From positions 3,605 through 49,908 of the forward strand of contig JAIOAS010000006.1 of the NCBI GenBank assembly GCA_019873725.1: DNA of 46,304 nucleotides. Direction: 5' to 3'. The notes under the pieces are model-generated. The model made no database searches. It saw nothing but the letters and a program-made list of their open reading frames with translations, and was not told the origin of the DNA. Of the stretch, positions 8,759 to 18,825 are shown one piece after another. Origin of the DNA: Chloroflexota bacterium. Its GTDB lineage: Bacteria > Chloroflexota > Anaerolineae > B4-G1 > SLSP01. The position numbers and the translations under genes were made by a program. Each line of letters begins with the position of its first letter. Within the stretch, counting starts at the first letter, position 1.

Positions 8759-11274
8759 TGTATGCACGCGTCGTAAATCATAATCAGGCCGGGTTTATGG
8801 GTCGGGTCTTAGCGTGGATTGGCCCGCGAGGCATCGTCCTCTGGTTGTTACTGCTGGTCACTTTGAGTATCTTTGCGAGCGGCCTGGTTGAGTTGGTCGC
8901 CGGTCTGGAGTTGGGATTTACCTTGCTGATCGTTCTGGTGGCAATGACCACCGGATGGCTGCTGGGGCGATCGTCGATCTCCGGCTGGCTGGCAACGCTG
9001 GTGAGCGTAGTGTTCGGCGCGGTTTTCAATTTGATCCGCGTAGGGCGTTTGGGCGGCGAGCTTTTCGACATCGTGCGCGCTATCATTACCGTCACCGGTC
9101 AGTCGCTGGCATGGCTTTGGGAACGCCTGCTTTATCTGGCCTCGTATTCGTTCAAGACCGGTGAGTTTGAACTGACGCCTGTACGTCAGGTGGACTGGGC
9201 GACCGTACCCTCAGCGGTGAGCGTGGTGTGGAACGGCATAACCACGCTGCTATCACGCGCGTACATGTGGCTGGCCTCGATTTTTGCCGGTGAACCTGAA
9301 TACGAACCTGTCGGCTCGGTGCTGGTGTGGGGATTTATCGTGTGGCTCTGCGTGCTCTGGGCCGGCTGGATGGTGAGTCGCAGACGCCAGCCCATCGTCG
9401 GGCTTTTGCCCGCCGGCTTCTTGCTCTCGTTTTTGTTGGCCTACACCTACAAACCCTCCGGTGTTTTGCTGCCTTTCCTGGGCGTGATGCTGGTGTTGAT
9501 TGCCTTGACCCGGCATTATGAGCGCGAGTCGCATTGGACGATTGCCAACATCGACTTCTCGCACGATCTCTGGCGCGAGGTGGCGACGACCGCCGCCGGT
9601 GTCTCGGTGGCGCTTGTTTTGGCCTCGGCGATTCTGCCGAGTTTCTCTTATCGAAAATTCGCCGACTGGCTCAACGAGTTGAAGCCCAAGGAGGAGATCG
9701 AGCAAACTGAGGTGCAGGAAATCGCTAAATCCTTTGGCGTGGAGCAACAGCCCCCTCCGCCGGAGCCAGTCCGCCCGGCCCAACTGTTAAGCAGCACCGA
9801 TCTGCCGCGCCGTCACCTGATCGGCTCCGGCCCTGAACTGTCGCGGATGGTGGCCTTTGTCGTCAACACCGGCGAAATCCCGCCCATGCGGGATGACCCA
9901 TCGATGGACTACCATATGATGGAACTCATCATTCCGCGTCACTACTGGCGCAGCCTGACGTATGATAACTATTTCGGGCAGGGATGGTCTACCAGCAGCA
10001 TGGCAATCAGCAACTATGAAGCCGGAGAACTGTTCGTCGATCCCGAGACGGTGCCTAATACCCGCCTGATGCGTCAGGAAGTGCGGATTATCGGTGATGT
10101 GGGGGGTGTCGTCTACGTCGATGGTCAATTTGTCTCGGTCGATAAGGACTACGAAGTCGCCTGGCGGCCACCCAACGAAGTCTTTGCGGTCACGACCCCC
10201 GAACGTATCTATCGCGCTGATTCGTTGGTGGCCGTATACACGGTTGAAGGATTGCAGGCGGCCGGAACTGACTATCCGCCGGAAATACTCGAACGTTATC
10301 TGCAGTTGCCGGATTCAACCCCCCAGCGTGTGCGTACTTTGGCGCGTGACCTGACGGCGACTCAGCCGACGCCTTACGACCGGGCGGTGGCGATTGAGAG
10401 TTATCTGCGGGAGTTCCCCTACACTTTGGATGTTCCGGCGCCATCGGGGCAGTCCGACATTGCGGATTATTTCCTGTTCGAGCTACAAAAGGGCTACTGC
10501 GACTACTACGCAACGGCCATGGTCGTGCTGGCACGCGCAGCCGGTATACCCGCACGGCTGGTCGTCGGCTATGCGAATGGACGTTACGATTTGGGTAACG
10601 GGCGTTACGTGGTCACCGAAGCTGACGCCCATGCCTGGGTGGAAGTGTATTTCCCCGGTTATGGCTGGATTGAGTTTGAGCCAACGGGTGGCATCGCACC
10701 TATCACACGGCCCCGGGAAACCGAGGAACCCACGATGTGGCCGACGCGGGAACTAGAGCCTTTAGTCCCCTCCTCGGCAGAGTCTGGGCAATGGGCAATG
10801 CCGCCATTCCTATCGTTGGCTCTGTGGATTCTCGCCGGGATAGGAGGGGTAGTTCTCTTCATTCTGGTGGTAAGCGGGATCGATAGTGCGTTGTTGTTGC
10901 TCCGGCGTTCTCCTGTGGCGATGGCGACGGCGCTCTACAATCGTCTGCGGAACTATGCCAAATACCTGCCGACACATACGGCTGCCGGAAACACGCCTTA
11001 TGAGTTTGGTCATCTGCTGACCGCGCGTGTGCTGGAGATTGCCGCCGCCCACCGTGATGAAGAATTGTTACCGCCTGCCGAAGACGAAATTCCGGTGTTG
11101 ATTGACTTGTATGTCCGCGCGTGGTATTCACCGCACGCCATCGAAATGCCGGAGCGCCGCGCAGCGGTCTGGGCGTGGTGGAAATTGCAGTGGCGTCTGG
11201 GGCTGGCCCATCTGTGGCGCAGACGACGTCCCAGACGTACCTTACCGTCTGCTCTGCCACAGCCTGCCAACTAG
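8758..11274 (+). CDS. TgpA-like transmembrane transglutaminase/protease-like protein
   Basis: An 838-residue polytopic protein with an N-terminal block of about six or seven membrane helices (residues about 15-310), an extracytoplasmic transglutaminase-like core, one further membrane helix (about 685-710) and a cytoplasmic C-terminal DUF4129-like region. The catalytic triad is readable as C581 (KGYCDYYAT), H625 ([10 protein letters not shown]) and E641 in the WIEFEPT motif, where an acidic Glu replaces the more usual Asp. The ATG at 8758 overlaps the preceding TAA and has TGGAGG upstream; the longer open frame from 8677 lies inside DUF58. Third gene of the moxR operon. Confidence 0.9.
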   Translation: MYARVVNHNQAGFMGRVLAWIGPRGIVLWLLLLVTLSIFASGLVELVAGLELGFTLLIVLVAMTTGWLLGRSSISGWLATLVSVVFGAVFNLIRVGRLGGELFDIVRAIITVTGQSLAWLWERLLYLASYSFKTGEFELTPVRQVDWATVPSAVSVVWNGITTLLSRAYMWLASIFAGEPEYEPVGSVLVWGFIVWLCVLWAGWMVSRRRQPIVGLLPAGFLLSFLLAYTYKPSGVLLPFLGVMLVLIALTRHYERESHWTIANIDFSHDLWREVATTAAGVSVALVLASAILPSFSYRKFADWLNELKPKEEIEQTEVQEIAKSFGVEQQPPPPEPVRPAQLLSSTDLPRRHLIGSGPELSRMVAFVVNTGEIPPMRDDPSMDYHMMELIIPRHYWRSLTYDNYFGQGWSTSSMAISNYEAGELFVDPETVPNTRLMRQEVRIIGDVGGVVYVDGQFVSVDKDYEVAWRPPNEVFAVTTPERIYRADSLVAVYTVEGLQAAGTDYPPEILERYLQLPDSTPQRVRTLARDLTATQPTPYDRAVAIESYLREFPYTLDVPAPSGQSDIADYFLFELQKGYCDYYATAMVVLARAAGIPARLVVGYANGRYDLGNGRYVVTEADAHAWVEVYFPGYGWIEFEPTGGIAPITRPRETEEPTMWPTRELEPLVPSSAESGQWAMPPFLSLALWILAGIGGVVLFILVVSGIDSALLLLRRSPVAMATALYNRLRNYAKYLPTHTAAGNTPYEFGHLLTARVLEIAAAHRDEELLPPAEDEIPVLIDLYVRAWYSPHAIEMPERRAAVWAWWKLQWRLGLAHLWRRRRPRRTLPSALPQPAN

Positions 11275-11316
11275 CGATTTCGTAGTTCATCTTATCGTGG
11301 GGGGAGAGAGACGGCG

Positions 11317-12048
11317 ATGCCTGAAGAATTCAAGTATCCGCGGCGCCAGTTCATGCGTGGGTTGGTGCGTCGCGCCACGCAAGTCCTCTTTGCCATCCTG
11401 ACCGATTTTCACTTGATTGGGGCGGAGAACTTCCCGCAGGAAGGCCCCTTGTTGGTCGTGGCCAACCACTTCAGCTTTGTCGACCCAATGGCGATGGTGC
11501 GGATCGCGCCCTGGCCGATGGAGTTTCTCGGCGGTTTCCGTACGCCCAATGCACCGCCGCTGCTCAGTTGGTTGCGGGAGTTGTGGGGGTACTATCCCGT
11601 TTTCCGCGGCACCGGTTCGACGCTGGCGCTGCGCGCTTCGGAGGCGGTGATGCGGCAGCGCGGCATCCTCGGCGTTTTCCCGGAGGGAACAAGTGCGGCG
11701 GCAGTGCTGCGTCCGCCCCGGCCGGGTGTGGCGCTCATCGCCGCGCGCACGGGCGCGCGGATTCTGCCGGTGGGATTGGATGGCTTTATCGATGTATTAC
11801 CCAGGCTGGCCAAGGGCCGGCGCGCGCGCGTCACGGTGCGCGTCGGTAAGCCATTTGGGCCTTTTGTGGCAGCCGGTCGCGGACGTGAACGCCGTGAATA
11901 TCTGGTGAGAATCGGCCACGAGATCATGCAACATATCGCCGAACTTTTGCCGGCAGAGCGGCGCGGGCATTACTCGGACGATCCTGCCATCCGCGCGGCG
12001 GCGCAGGGAACCGAATATTACCCGTTTGACGACGAGCCGGAAATTTGA
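11317..12048 (+). CDS. 1-acyl-glycerol-3-phosphate acyltransferase (PlsC family)
   Basis: A 243-residue lysophosphatidate acyltransferase family protein. Acyltransferase block I is NHFSFVDP (NHxxxxD, about residues 49-56) and the glycerol-phosphate-binding block III is FPEGTS (about 122-127). It would esterify the sn-2 position of lysophosphatidic acid at the inner membrane face. A GGGGAGAG site precedes the ATG. It follows the transglutaminase gene by about 40 bp and may be cotranscribed. Confidence 0.88.
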   Translation: MPEEFKYPRRQFMRGLVRRATQVLFAILTDFHLIGAENFPQEGPLLVVANHFSFVDPMAMVRIAPWPMEFLGGFRTPNAPPLLSWLRELWGYYPVFRGTGSTLALRASEAVMRQRGILGVFPEGTSAAAVLRPPRPGVALIAARTGARILPVGLDGFIDVLPRLAKGRRARVTVRVGKPFGPFVAAGRGRERREYLVRIGHEIMQHIAELLPAERRGHYSDDPAIRAAAQGTEYYPFDDEPEI

Positions 12049-12129
12049 CCTCCTGCGATCAGGCTGAATCTGCAACTTGCGTAGTGTCATTGCGTATAAA
12101 GTGGTGACATTCACGCGAGGAGGTGAAGG

Positions 12130-12330
12130 ATGGATCGGCGTCCGGGATGTTTGGTTGGGTTGCTCAAAATGGCGTTTCTGAACGCTATCTTTGATTGGCT
12201 GCAAGATCGCTTTGGTTTTGGAAGGGGTTTTTCCTGTACGGGCATAGGTTGCGGTATCATTCTGTTGATACTGTTCTTTGTCCTGGCTTGTTCTGTTCTC
12301 ACGGGCACGGATTGGTTCCGGCTGTTTTGA
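12130..12330 (+). CDS. Small hypothetical single-span membrane protein
   Basis: A 66-residue ORF with an excellent AGGAGG site 5 nt before the ATG and a strong terminator just after it, which argues that it is a real gene. Residues about 36-58 (GIGCGIILLILFFVLACSVL) form one membrane helix. The N-terminal part is amphipathic, with FLNAIFDWLQDRFGFG. The function is not recognised. Composition matches its neighbours. Confidence 0.6.
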   Translation: MDRRPGCLVGLLKMAFLNAIFDWLQDRFGFGRGFSCTGIGCGIILLILFFVLACSVLTGTDWFRLF

Positions 12331-12354
12331 CGGATGGTGCGAGTAGTCACGACG

Positions 12355-12383
12355 CCGGCCTGCGCAAGCGGGCCGGTTTTTTT
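12355..12383 (+). terminator. Rho-independent terminator with GCAA tetraloop
   Basis: A 9-bp stem (12355-12363 with 12368-12376, one G-U pair) is closed by a GCAA tetraloop and followed by seven T residues. It ends the plsC/small-protein transcript. Confidence 0.85.
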
Positions 12384-12442
12384 GAATTCGTAGCGAATGT
12401 CCGCTTTTTCAAACCTGATTTGTTGTGTCGGTGTAACCCTTT

Positions 12443-12470
12443 TTGACTCTTATTAAAGCTACATTATACT
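12443..12470 (+). promoter_or_regulatory. Promoter of the sensor kinase gene
   Basis: TTGACT (12443-12448) and TATACT (12465-12470) are separated by 16 bp. They give a predicted leader of about 60 nt before ATG 12536. Both hexamers are one base from consensus. Confidence 0.75.
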
Positions 12471-12535
12471 AGAGATGAGTTCACAGTATACGCCATGTGG
12501 ATATCGTTGTTTGTAGGCGTTGGAGATAATTTCGC

Positions 12536-14770
12536 ATGCAGAATCAGCCCACACTGAGTGGTGGAAAGCGCATCTGGAACACACTACTGCGTTTAGTTTC
12601 TGACATTCGCGGTAAGATTATCGTGCCCTATCTCATCCTCACCCTTGCCGTCGCAGTGATCGGCCTCTACGTGGTCACGCAATTGGTCTCCGACTCGCTC
12701 GATGAGCGTTTTAATAACCATCTTGTGGAATCCGGCCAGGCAGTTCTAACCGGATTCGCCCGTCAGGAGCTTGACCATCTTGAGTCTGCCCGCACTTTTT
12801 CACTAACCGAGGGCGTGATCGAAGCCTTACAGGCGCGTAACCAAAAGAGGCTAGCCGATCTTGTATTGCCGGCGGCCACGACTAAAGGTGTCGATGTGGT
12901 AATCCTGGTGGATGCTGATGGCGAGACTGTACTCAACGCCTTAAAGCGCGATGGTCAGCTACAATTGGTAGAGTATGACTTTCGCGCCTCGGATGTGTGG
13001 ATTATCAAACAGCTTTTGGAGCAGCAGTCAGCTTATGTTGGCTCGCGCCGCGCTATTGGCGAGCATCCCGTTGATCTTCAGTATTATTACTTCACTGCCG
13101 CGCCCATTGCACTTGAGGATGAATTCGCCGGTGTGGTGGTGGTGGGGACGAAGTTGGACACCTTGCTGCGCAATCTCAATGCGATCTCGATGGCTCAGAT
13201 CACTGTCTATCTGAATCAGGGGCAAGCTATTGCTTCTACGTTTACGCAGGATAGTGTGACCCCCGAAGCCCGGGCGGCGGCGTTGGCTAAATTTTCAATC
13301 TTACCCAGTGTTTACGCTGATGTGATGGAATCCGAGAAAAAAATCCGTATTGAGACGCTGACGGTTGAGGGGCGTGAGTACCGTCTATGGCGTGGGCCTT
13401 TGAGCGTGGGCAATGATCGCCTGGCGGTCTTTGATGTGGCACTGCCTGCGGATTTCCTCGTGGACTCCAAAGCCGTTAACCGGGGGACATACGTTTTGGT
13501 GTTTGGACTGGCGATGGGAGCCGTCATCCTGGTGGGATATGGCGTGGCGCAGCGTATTACTCGCCCTCTCCATACCCTGGTCGAAACCTCGCGCGCTGTA
13601 GCCGAAGGCGACCTCAAGCGGCGTACCGGTATCCAGCGCACCGACGAGATTGGCACCCTGGCGGTAGCCTTCGATCAGATGACCGAACGACTCGACGAAC
13701 GTACCGTTGCCTTGCAGTCCGCGCTGCAAGTTCAACGCGAAACCGCCAGCCGGATGCGTTCGATTCTCTTCAGTATTGGCGACGGGGTCTTGCTCGAAGA
13801 TGCCCAGGGCAATATCGTTCCCCTGAACCAGGCAGCCACTTCGATGCTTGAGGACATGGCCGCGCGTTTCCTCTCCGGTCCTGTCCGTGAATTGCCCATG
13901 TTAGAGCAAGATCGTTTCCCGGATACGTGGGTTAACCCCTGGCTCCTCGAAAGCCGCCGTTTTCAAATCGCTAACCACATTTATATGGCACACTCAGCCA
14001 CGGTGGGGAGCGACGATGGTGCGAACTTGGGGACGGTCATCGTTCTGCGCGACGTCACGGCGGAGATGGAGGCGGAGCAACTGAAGGATGCCTTTGTCGC
14101 GCATGTTTCTCACGAGCTGCGCACACCTTTGACTGCTATCAAAGGTTACACCGCGCTGCTGGGGGCGACCGCCGGTACGGCTTTGTCCCCGACCCAACGC
14201 AGTTTCCTGGAACGGATCAGCCGTCAGACCGACAATCTGGTCGGCATGATCAATGCACTACTGGACTTCTCTGAAGTCGAGGCCGGAGGGCGGATTGGCT
14301 TACGTCTGGAATTGCTGGAGCTTCCGGTCCTGGTTAGGGAAATCTATGAAGAGTGGCGCGTGGATATGGAAGAAAAACCGCTGACGTTCACCCTGGACAT
14401 GCAAGACGAACTGCCCAGAATTAATGCCGATGTGGCCCGCCTCCGCTGGGCGTTGATCAATCTGGTGCGCAATGCCTACCAGTACACCGATGCGGGCGGC
14501 AGGGTAACGTTACGTCTGTCTTCCGTGAGGAACGATGTGGTGTTTCAGGTGATCGATACCGGCGTTGGCATCGCCGAAGAGGCGCAAAAACGCCTCTTTA
14601 CTCGTTTCTATCGCGTGATGCAAAGCCATGATGACAACGTGCGGGGCTTAGGACTGGGACTCTATGTGACTAAAATCATCGTCGAAGCGCATGGCGGTAC
14701 TATCGGCGTGATCAGTGAATTGGGCGCCGGGAGCATTTTTACTGTGACACTTCCTGCGGCGCGCGCTTAA
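12536..14770 (+). CDS. Membrane sensor histidine kinase (sensor-HAMP-PAS-HisKA-HATPase)
   Basis: A 744-residue two-component kinase. One membrane segment lies at about residues 28-52, an extracytoplasmic cache-like sensor at about 53-318, a second membrane segment at about 322-344, HAMP at about 345-395, a PAS-like region at about 405-500, HisKA with the phosphorylated H526 in [16 protein letters not shown], and the ATPase domain with N-box [12 protein letters not shown]1 DTGVGIAEE and G2 [10 protein letters not shown]. All catalytic boxes look intact. There is no adjacent response regulator, so it is an orphan; the only receiver-like protein in the window (25782-26159) lacks the phosphoacceptor. 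A GGAG site precedes the ATG. The next gene begins 20 bp downstream and may be cotranscribed. Confidence 0.93.
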   Translation: MQNQPTLSGGKRIWNTLLRLVSDIRGKIIVPYLILTLAVAVIGLYVVTQLVSDSLDERFNNHLVESGQAVLTGFARQELDHLESARTFSLTEGVIEALQARNQKRLADLVLPAATTKGVDVVILVDADGETVLNALKRDGQLQLVEYDFRASDVWIIKQLLEQQSAYVGSRRAIGEHPVDLQYYYFTAAPIALEDEFAGVVVVGTKLDTLLRNLNAISMAQITVYLNQGQAIASTFTQDSVTPEARAAALAKFSILPSVYADVMESEKKIRIETLTVEGREYRLWRGPLSVGNDRLAVFDVALPADFLVDSKAVNRGTYVLVFGLAMGAVILVGYGVAQRITRPLHTLVETSRAVAEGDLKRRTGIQRTDEIGTLAVAFDQMTERLDERTVALQSALQVQRETASRMRSILFSIGDGVLLEDAQGNIVPLNQAATSMLEDMAARFLSGPVRELPMLEQDRFPDTWVNPWLLESRRFQIANHIYMAHSATVGSDDGANLGTVIVLRDVTAEMEAEQLKDAFVAHVSHELRTPLTAIKGYTALLGATAGTALSPTQRSFLERISRQTDNLVGMINALLDFSEVEAGGRIGLRLELLELPVLVREIYEEWRVDMEEKPLTFTLDMQDELPRINADVARLRWALINLVRNAYQYTDAGGRVTLRLSSVRNDVVFQVIDTGVGIAEEAQKRLFTRFYRVMQSHDDNVRGLGLGLYVTKIIVEAHGGTIGVISELGAGSIFTVTLPAARA

Positions 14771-14790
14771 CCGCAAACATAGGGGCTGAT

Positions 14791-15690
14791 ATGGCGCTTT
14801 CCACGGGGTATCAACGCCAGGATAATCAGCAGCGATGGTCGGTTGACATCATTATCTTTCTCATTATTTTGGGACTGAGTTTTGTGTGTCTCTGGATCAC
14901 CGCACTTTTTGCCGTGCGCCCGCGTGATTTTTGGGAATATGTGGGGGAGATGTATTCAAATGTCAACCCCGATGCACTCTACACGCCGATCGTGGCTTCC
15001 GGCGCTGTCATTGCCCCGTTGCGACAAGAGGCGCTCATCGCGCCGACGGTGCCACCCGAACTGATTGAGACGGCAGAGGCGACATCTGTACCGGTGCCTC
15101 CGGTGAGTTTCTATACCCCCACGCCAACACCTACCCCCACGCCGCCCCCGCCAACGTTTACGCCGACATCTGTGCCACCGACGGCGACCCGAATGTCCAC
15201 CCCTACCCCTACCCCTACCCCTACCCCTTCGGCCACGCCACCACCCACGCCGGCACCTCCGACAGATACACCCAGGCCGCCTGACATCGCTACTCTGACT
15301 CCCTCGGTCACACCGACGCCATCGGTCACACCGACGCCTTCGGTTACGCCAACGCCTTCGGTTACGCCAACGCCATCGGGCACCCCGACGCCATCGGTCA
15401 CGCCAACGCCATCGGTCACCCCAACCCATACGCCAACCCTGACTCGGACACCGACGCGCACGCCTACAGCGACCCCGACTCGGACACCGACGCGCACGCC
15501 TACAGCGACCCCGACACTCACGCGGACGCCTACAGCGACCCCAACACTCACGCGGACGCCGGTGCCCACAGCGACGCACACACCGGTACCAACGCCCACC
15601 GACACACCTGTGCCGACGAATCTCCCGCCGCGTCCGCCAACGGAGCCGCCGCCTCCCTCGCCGACGTCGAACCTGCCACCGCGGCCGTAG
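14791..15690 (+). CDS. Membrane-anchored Thr/Pro-rich stalk protein
   Basis: A 299-residue protein with a cytoplasmic N terminus, one membrane helix at about residues 19-42, a short spacer and then nearly 200 residues of Thr/Pro/Ser-rich sequence. It ends in a Pro-rich tail ([15 protein letters not shown]) with no folded C-terminal domain. The stalk is encoded by tandem DNA repeats listed separately. Such linkers are common in Chloroflexota surface proteins, where they normally carry a domain. Here the head is missing, so it is either a bare spacer or a truncated protein. It follows the sensor kinase by 20 bp. Function unknown. Confidence 0.7.
   Translation: MALSTGYQRQDNQQRWSVDIIIFLIILGLSFVCLWITALFAVRPRDFWEYVGEMYSNVNPDALYTPIVASGAVIAPLRQEALIAPTVPPELIETAEATSVPVPPVSFYTPTPTPTPTPPPPTFTPTSVPPTATRMSTPTPTPTPTPSATPPPTPAPPTDTPRPPDIATLTPSVTPTPSVTPTPSVTPTPSVTPTPSGTPTPSVTPTPSVTPTHTPTLTRTPTRTPTATPTRTPTRTPTATPTLTRTPTATPTLTRTPVPTATHTPVPTPTDTPVPTNLPPRPPTEPPPPSPTSNLPPRP
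15301..15426 (+). repeat. Seven 18-bp tandem repeats encoding PSVTPT
   Basis: Seven consecutive 18-nt units starting with CCWTCGG encode PSVTPT-like hexapeptides. One unit (15373-15390) has GGC in place of GTC and codes Gly. The units diverge mainly at third positions. Confidence 0.9.
15441..15560 (+). repeat. 36-bp tandem duplication and shorter copies in the stalk gene
   Basis: Bases 15441-15476 and 15477-15512 are identical 36-nt units. They are followed by shortened relatives at 15513-15542 and 15543-15560. All keep the frame and encode [12 protein letters not shown]-like sequence. Identity at the DNA level implies recent expansion. Confidence 0.9.
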
Positions 15691-15714
15691 TCTGAAAAAC
15701 GCTCCGCGAAGGTT

Positions 15715-15741
15715 CAGGTGCATCAGAGGCTGATGCGCCTG
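15715..15741. terminator. Hairpin between the stalk gene and the FAH-family gene
   Basis: A 12-bp stem (15715-15726 with 15730-15741, one wobble pair) with a 3-nt loop lies between convergent stops. There is no T tract immediately downstream on either strand, so termination is inferred from position and stem strength. Confidence 0.5.
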
Positions 15742-15761
15742 CCTGAGGGGCATTGAACCGC

Positions 15762-16541
15762 CTAACGGACCGGGTTGCGCAGTACGCCGATTCCTTCGAT
15801 GTCTACCTCAACGACGTCGCCGGACACTAGCGGCCCCACGCCGGCCGGTGTGCCGGTCAGGAACACGTCACCCGGTTCGAGCGTCATCACGCTGGCGGCA
15901 TAGGCGATGAGGGTGCCGACCGAGAACACCATCTGACTGGTGCGTCCTTCCTGGCGCACCTCCCCGTTGACGCGGCAGACGATGCTGAGATCGGCGATAT
16001 CCGCTGCGCGCAACCCGCTCACAATCCATGGCCCGACAGGGCAGAAGGTGTCGAAGCCTTTGCCGCGCGTCCACTGCCCGTCCTTGCGCTGCAAATCGCG
16101 GGCAGTGACGTCGTTGCTGCACGTCACGCCGAGGACGTAGTCCCACGCCTCTTCCGCAGTGACGTTGCGGCAGCGCTTGCCGATCACTACCGCCAGCTCG
16201 GCTTCGTGTTCCACCCGCTGTGAGAGTGCCGGGAGCACGATGGCCTCTCCCGGCCCGATCACGCTGCTTGGCGGCTTAAAGAAGAGCAGTGGTTCGGCGG
16301 GCACTTCGACGCCATGCTCGGCGGCATGCGCCACGTAGTTGCGCCCCACGCAGATGATTTTCGAGGGGCAGACCGGGGGGAGCAACGTGACCGTTTCTAG
16401 CGTTCCGATATGCGTTCCCGGTGAGCTATCACCGTAATGATCGCCTTCGAGCCGGTAGACTTGACCGTCCTCAAGCAAAGCCCACTCGCTCTTGCCCTGC
16501 TCCTCAACCCGTATAATGCGTGAAATGGATGCTGTATGCAT
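15762..16541 (-). CDS. Fumarylacetoacetate hydrolase family protein
   Basis: A 259-residue FAH-fold enzyme. The core starts at KIICVGRNYVAHAAEHG (about residues 60-76). Metal-binding acidic residues lie in EHEAELAVVIG (about 112-122) and in the SNDVTARDLQRKDGQW segment. GFDTFCPVGPWIV and the C-terminal FLTGTPAGVGPL loop are typical. Family members hydrolyse or decarboxylate 2-oxo acid ring-cleavage products, or act as oxaloacetate decarboxylases. Substrate cannot be assigned and no catabolic neighbours are present. It is cytosolic and divergent from the CHAT-FGE gene. Confidence 0.88.
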   Translation of the reverse strand: MHTASISRIIRVEEQGKSEWALLEDGQVYRLEGDHYGDSSPGTHIGTLETVTLLPPVCPSKIICVGRNYVAHAAEHGVEVPAEPLLFFKPPSSVIGPGEAIVLPALSQRVEHEAELAVVIGKRCRNVTAEEAWDYVLGVTCSNDVTARDLQRKDGQWTRGKGFDTFCPVGPWIVSGLRAADIADLSIVCRVNGEVRQEGRTSQMVFSVGTLIAYAASVMTLEPGDVFLTGTPAGVGPLVSGDVVEVDIEGIGVLRNPVR

Positions 16542-16653
16542 AGTTGCCTCCAGGCCGTAATGTGTGCGACTGTTATGCCACTACCCTTGTTGTTATAATG
16601 TGGTTGCGGATGAAGTCAACCGGCGCGGACATTCGTAAGGTTGATTGCAGGCT

Positions 16654-16681
16654 TTGGTTTCTTGCTACAACAATGTATAAT
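16654..16681 (+). promoter_or_regulatory. Putative promoter of the CHAT-FGE gene
   Basis: TTGGTT (16654-16659) and a perfect TATAAT (16676-16681) are separated by 16 bp, about 35 bp before the TTG start. Another TATAAT lies at 16594-16599 with a weaker -35 and might be a second start site. Confidence 0.6.
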
Positions 16682-16715
16682 TTGGGGGAATCATCGGGCA
16701 AGGGGGTAACACGAC

Positions 16716-18773
16716 TTGGACTACCTGGACTTTGAACTCGAAATCGGCATGAAAAGCGGGTCAGAATATCCGGTCGCTGTGTTGCGTTCTCCGGCAGGCG
16801 AAGCCCGTGAGCGGGTCGAATTTCCCTTTAGCGAATTGGAACTGGAAAATCGACTGCAGGCGCTTCAGATTGCCTTGTTACGTACCGGGGGCATCCTGCG
16901 ACAGGTGTTGACGCCGGAGGAACATGCCGTGCAGGAGTTGGGGCGTGCGCTGTTCGAGGTGTTGCTCTGTGGCGAAGTGCGTAGCCGGTATGATGTAAGT
17001 CTGCGCGAGGCGGACGCGCAAAGTAAAGGTTTGCGCATCAAGTTGCGGGTCCAGTCACCGGAATTGGCCGTGTTGCCGTGGGAGTTCATCTACGACCCGC
17101 GCCGTGGAGAATATGTGTGTCTCTCGCGCAATACCCCACTGGTGCGCTACATCGAATTGCCCCACCCGGTGCAGCCCTTGCGCGCCGGACTGCCATTGCG
17201 CATCCTGGGCCTGGCGGTTAGCCCTGAGGGATTGCCGCCGCTGGATATCGCGCAGGAGAAGCTGCGTGTGGAAACCGCTCTGGAAGGATTGCGGGCGGCG
17301 GGGCTGGTCACCTTGACGTGGTTGGAAGGGCAGACCTGGCGCGACTTGCAGCGGGAGATGCGCTATGGCCCATGGCATGTCTTCCACTTCATCGGGCATG
17401 GCGGCTTTAGCCGGACAACGGATGAGGGCTTTGTCGCGCTGGCTGACGAGTCGGGTGCGGCGTATCACCTGAGCGCGACGCAACTGGGCCGCTTGCTGGC
17501 CGATCACCGCGACTTGCGGTTGGCGTTGCTCAACGCCTGCGAGGGAGCGCGCGGCAGCACGCAGGACATTTTCTCTGCGACGGCGGCGATATTGCTGCGC
17601 CGCGGACTCCCGGCGGTGCTGGCGATGCAGTACCCCATCAGCGATCGTGCTGCCATCGAGTTTTCACGCACATTCTACGAAGCGCTGGCCGATGGCCTGC
17701 CCGTGGACACGGCGACGACGGAGGCGCGCCAGGCGATCAGCTATGTCGCCCCACACTCGGTGGAGTGGGGGATTCCCGTGTTGTACATGCGTGCTCCAGA
17801 CGGGGTCTTGTTTGACGTGCAGGCCGGTCTGGCAAAGCCCCCCTCTGTGTCTGCGATTCTGACACCCGCCCCTCCGTCAGCCGTTCAGAGCACCGCGCAG
17901 TCTGCTGGTGGGCAAAACTTTACCTCAGGCAGCGAAACACAGTCAAGTCCGTTGCTCGATGTAGAACTGGCGTATATCCCGGCGGGGGATTTCGTGATGG
18001 GCAGTGATCCACACCAGTGTGAGTTTGTCCAGAATGAGGAGTTGCCGCAGCACACGTTGGCGCTACCTGCATACTATATGGCGCTCACGCCTGTGACGAA
18101 CCGCCAGTATCTGGCCTTCGTGCAAGCGTGCGCGTATCGTTGCCCGGAACACTGGCCGAGTGACGGTTTCCCAGAGGACTGGGTCGATCATCCTGTGATC
18201 AACGTCTCCTGGTATGATGCACTGACGTATTGCGCGTGGTTGACGGAGCGATTGAGTCGTGAAAAGTGCGTCGCAAAAGTATGGCATGGGGGCCGGTGGG
18301 AGACGATTGAGATTGACGCTGAAGCCTGGCGTTTTTTCCTTCCTTCCGAGGCTGAGTGGGAGAAAGCTGCGCGGGGCACCGATGGTCGCCTTTATCCATG
18401 GGGCAACTTCTGGGACGCGAAACGCTGCAACACCAAGGAAAGCCGCCAAGACTTGCCGTCGCCGGTGCAGGCTTACCCGCTGGGGGCTAGCCCTTATGGC
18501 GTGTTGGAGATGGCGGGCAATGTCTGGGAGTGGACGCGCACAGTGTGGGGTGCCGACATTGTTGAACCGTTATTTCGATATCCCTACAATCCCGCCGACG
18601 GTCGTGAGGATATTGCGGCAGACAAATCGATGTACCGGGTACTACGGGGCGGTTCATACAATTACGGACGCGCTGCCGCGCGTTGTGCCAGTCGAAATCG
18701 TCTCTTGCCCGGCCACGGCAACTGGTTCGTGGGCTTCCGGGTGGCCCTTGTCAACGGATTGAACGGATTATAA
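16716..18773 (+). CDS. CHAT peptidase domain fused to a formylglycine-enzyme-like domain
   Basis: A 685-residue fusion. Residues about 140-345 form a CHAT (caspase-like) domain with the dyad H228 (FHFIGHGGF) and C275 (LLNACEGARG) intact. A low-complexity linker covers about 365-412. Residues about 415-682 form an FGE/SUMF1-type C-type-lectin fold (YIPAGDFVMGSD, TNRQYLAF, LPSEAEWEKAARG, GNVWEWT, VLRGGSY, GFRVAL). The two FGE catalytic cysteines are absent: the GGSY segment continues as NYGRAAARC, leaving only the structural C657. The domain is therefore more likely a ligand-binding module. The start is a TTG with AGGGGG 8 nt upstream. The last codons lie in an intergenic-type repeat. Confidence 0.88.
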   Translation: MDYLDFELEIGMKSGSEYPVAVLRSPAGEARERVEFPFSELELENRLQALQIALLRTGGILRQVLTPEEHAVQELGRALFEVLLCGEVRSRYDVSLREADAQSKGLRIKLRVQSPELAVLPWEFIYDPRRGEYVCLSRNTPLVRYIELPHPVQPLRAGLPLRILGLAVSPEGLPPLDIAQEKLRVETALEGLRAAGLVTLTWLEGQTWRDLQREMRYGPWHVFHFIGHGGFSRTTDEGFVALADESGAAYHLSATQLGRLLADHRDLRLALLNACEGARGSTQDIFSATAAILLRRGLPAVLAMQYPISDRAAIEFSRTFYEALADGLPVDTATTEARQAISYVAPHSVEWGIPVLYMRAPDGVLFDVQAGLAKPPSVSAILTPAPPSAVQSTAQSAGGQNFTSGSETQSSPLLDVELAYIPAGDFVMGSDPHQCEFVQNEELPQHTLALPAYYMALTPVTNRQYLAFVQACAYRCPEHWPSDGFPEDWVDHPVINVSWYDALTYCAWLTERLSREKCVAKVWHGGRWETIEIDAEAWRFFLPSEAEWEKAARGTDGRLYPWGNFWDAKRCNTKESRQDLPSPVQAYPLGASPYGVLEMAGNVWEWTRTVWGADIVEPLFRYPYNPADGREDIAADKSMYRVLRGGSYNYGRAAARCASRNRLLPGHGNWFVGFRVALVNGLNGL

Positions 18774-18815
18774 CGGACTATGCGACTACACGACTACCGA
18801 CTACGTGACTATTTA
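18750..18815 (+). repeat. Short-period tract joining the CHAT-FGE and DUF4230 genes
   Basis: ACGGATT-type words (about 18752-18775) run into GACTA-centred words of about 7-8 nt (about 18777-18812), then into AAGGAG and the next ATG. The first part encodes the NGLNGL end of the CHAT-FGE protein and its TAA stop. The second part closely resembles the tract at 37216-37307. Confidence 0.65.
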
Positions 18816-18825
18816 AGGAGCAACC

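Noticed and set aside
12493-12506. 14-bp sequence CCATGTGGATATCG shared with 35505-35518
   Set aside because: A few identical 14-mers are expected by chance in 46 kb; the flanks do not match beyond a TATAC a few bases upstream.
15301-15426. Regular 18-bp repeats as a possible CRISPR array
   Set aside because: The units are contiguous with no spacers, keep the reading frame and encode PSVTPT.
14956-15753. Long open frames on the minus strand opposite the Thr/Pro stalk gene (also 15111-15605)
   Set aside because: They translate to Arg/Trp/Gly- or Val/Gly-rich low-complexity sequence, the mirror of the tandem repeats, with no Shine-Dalgarno.
16544-16735. 63-codon open frame between the FAH-family and CHAT-FGE genes
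   Set aside because: It contains both TATAAT elements and overlaps the CHAT-FGE start; composition is not protein-like.
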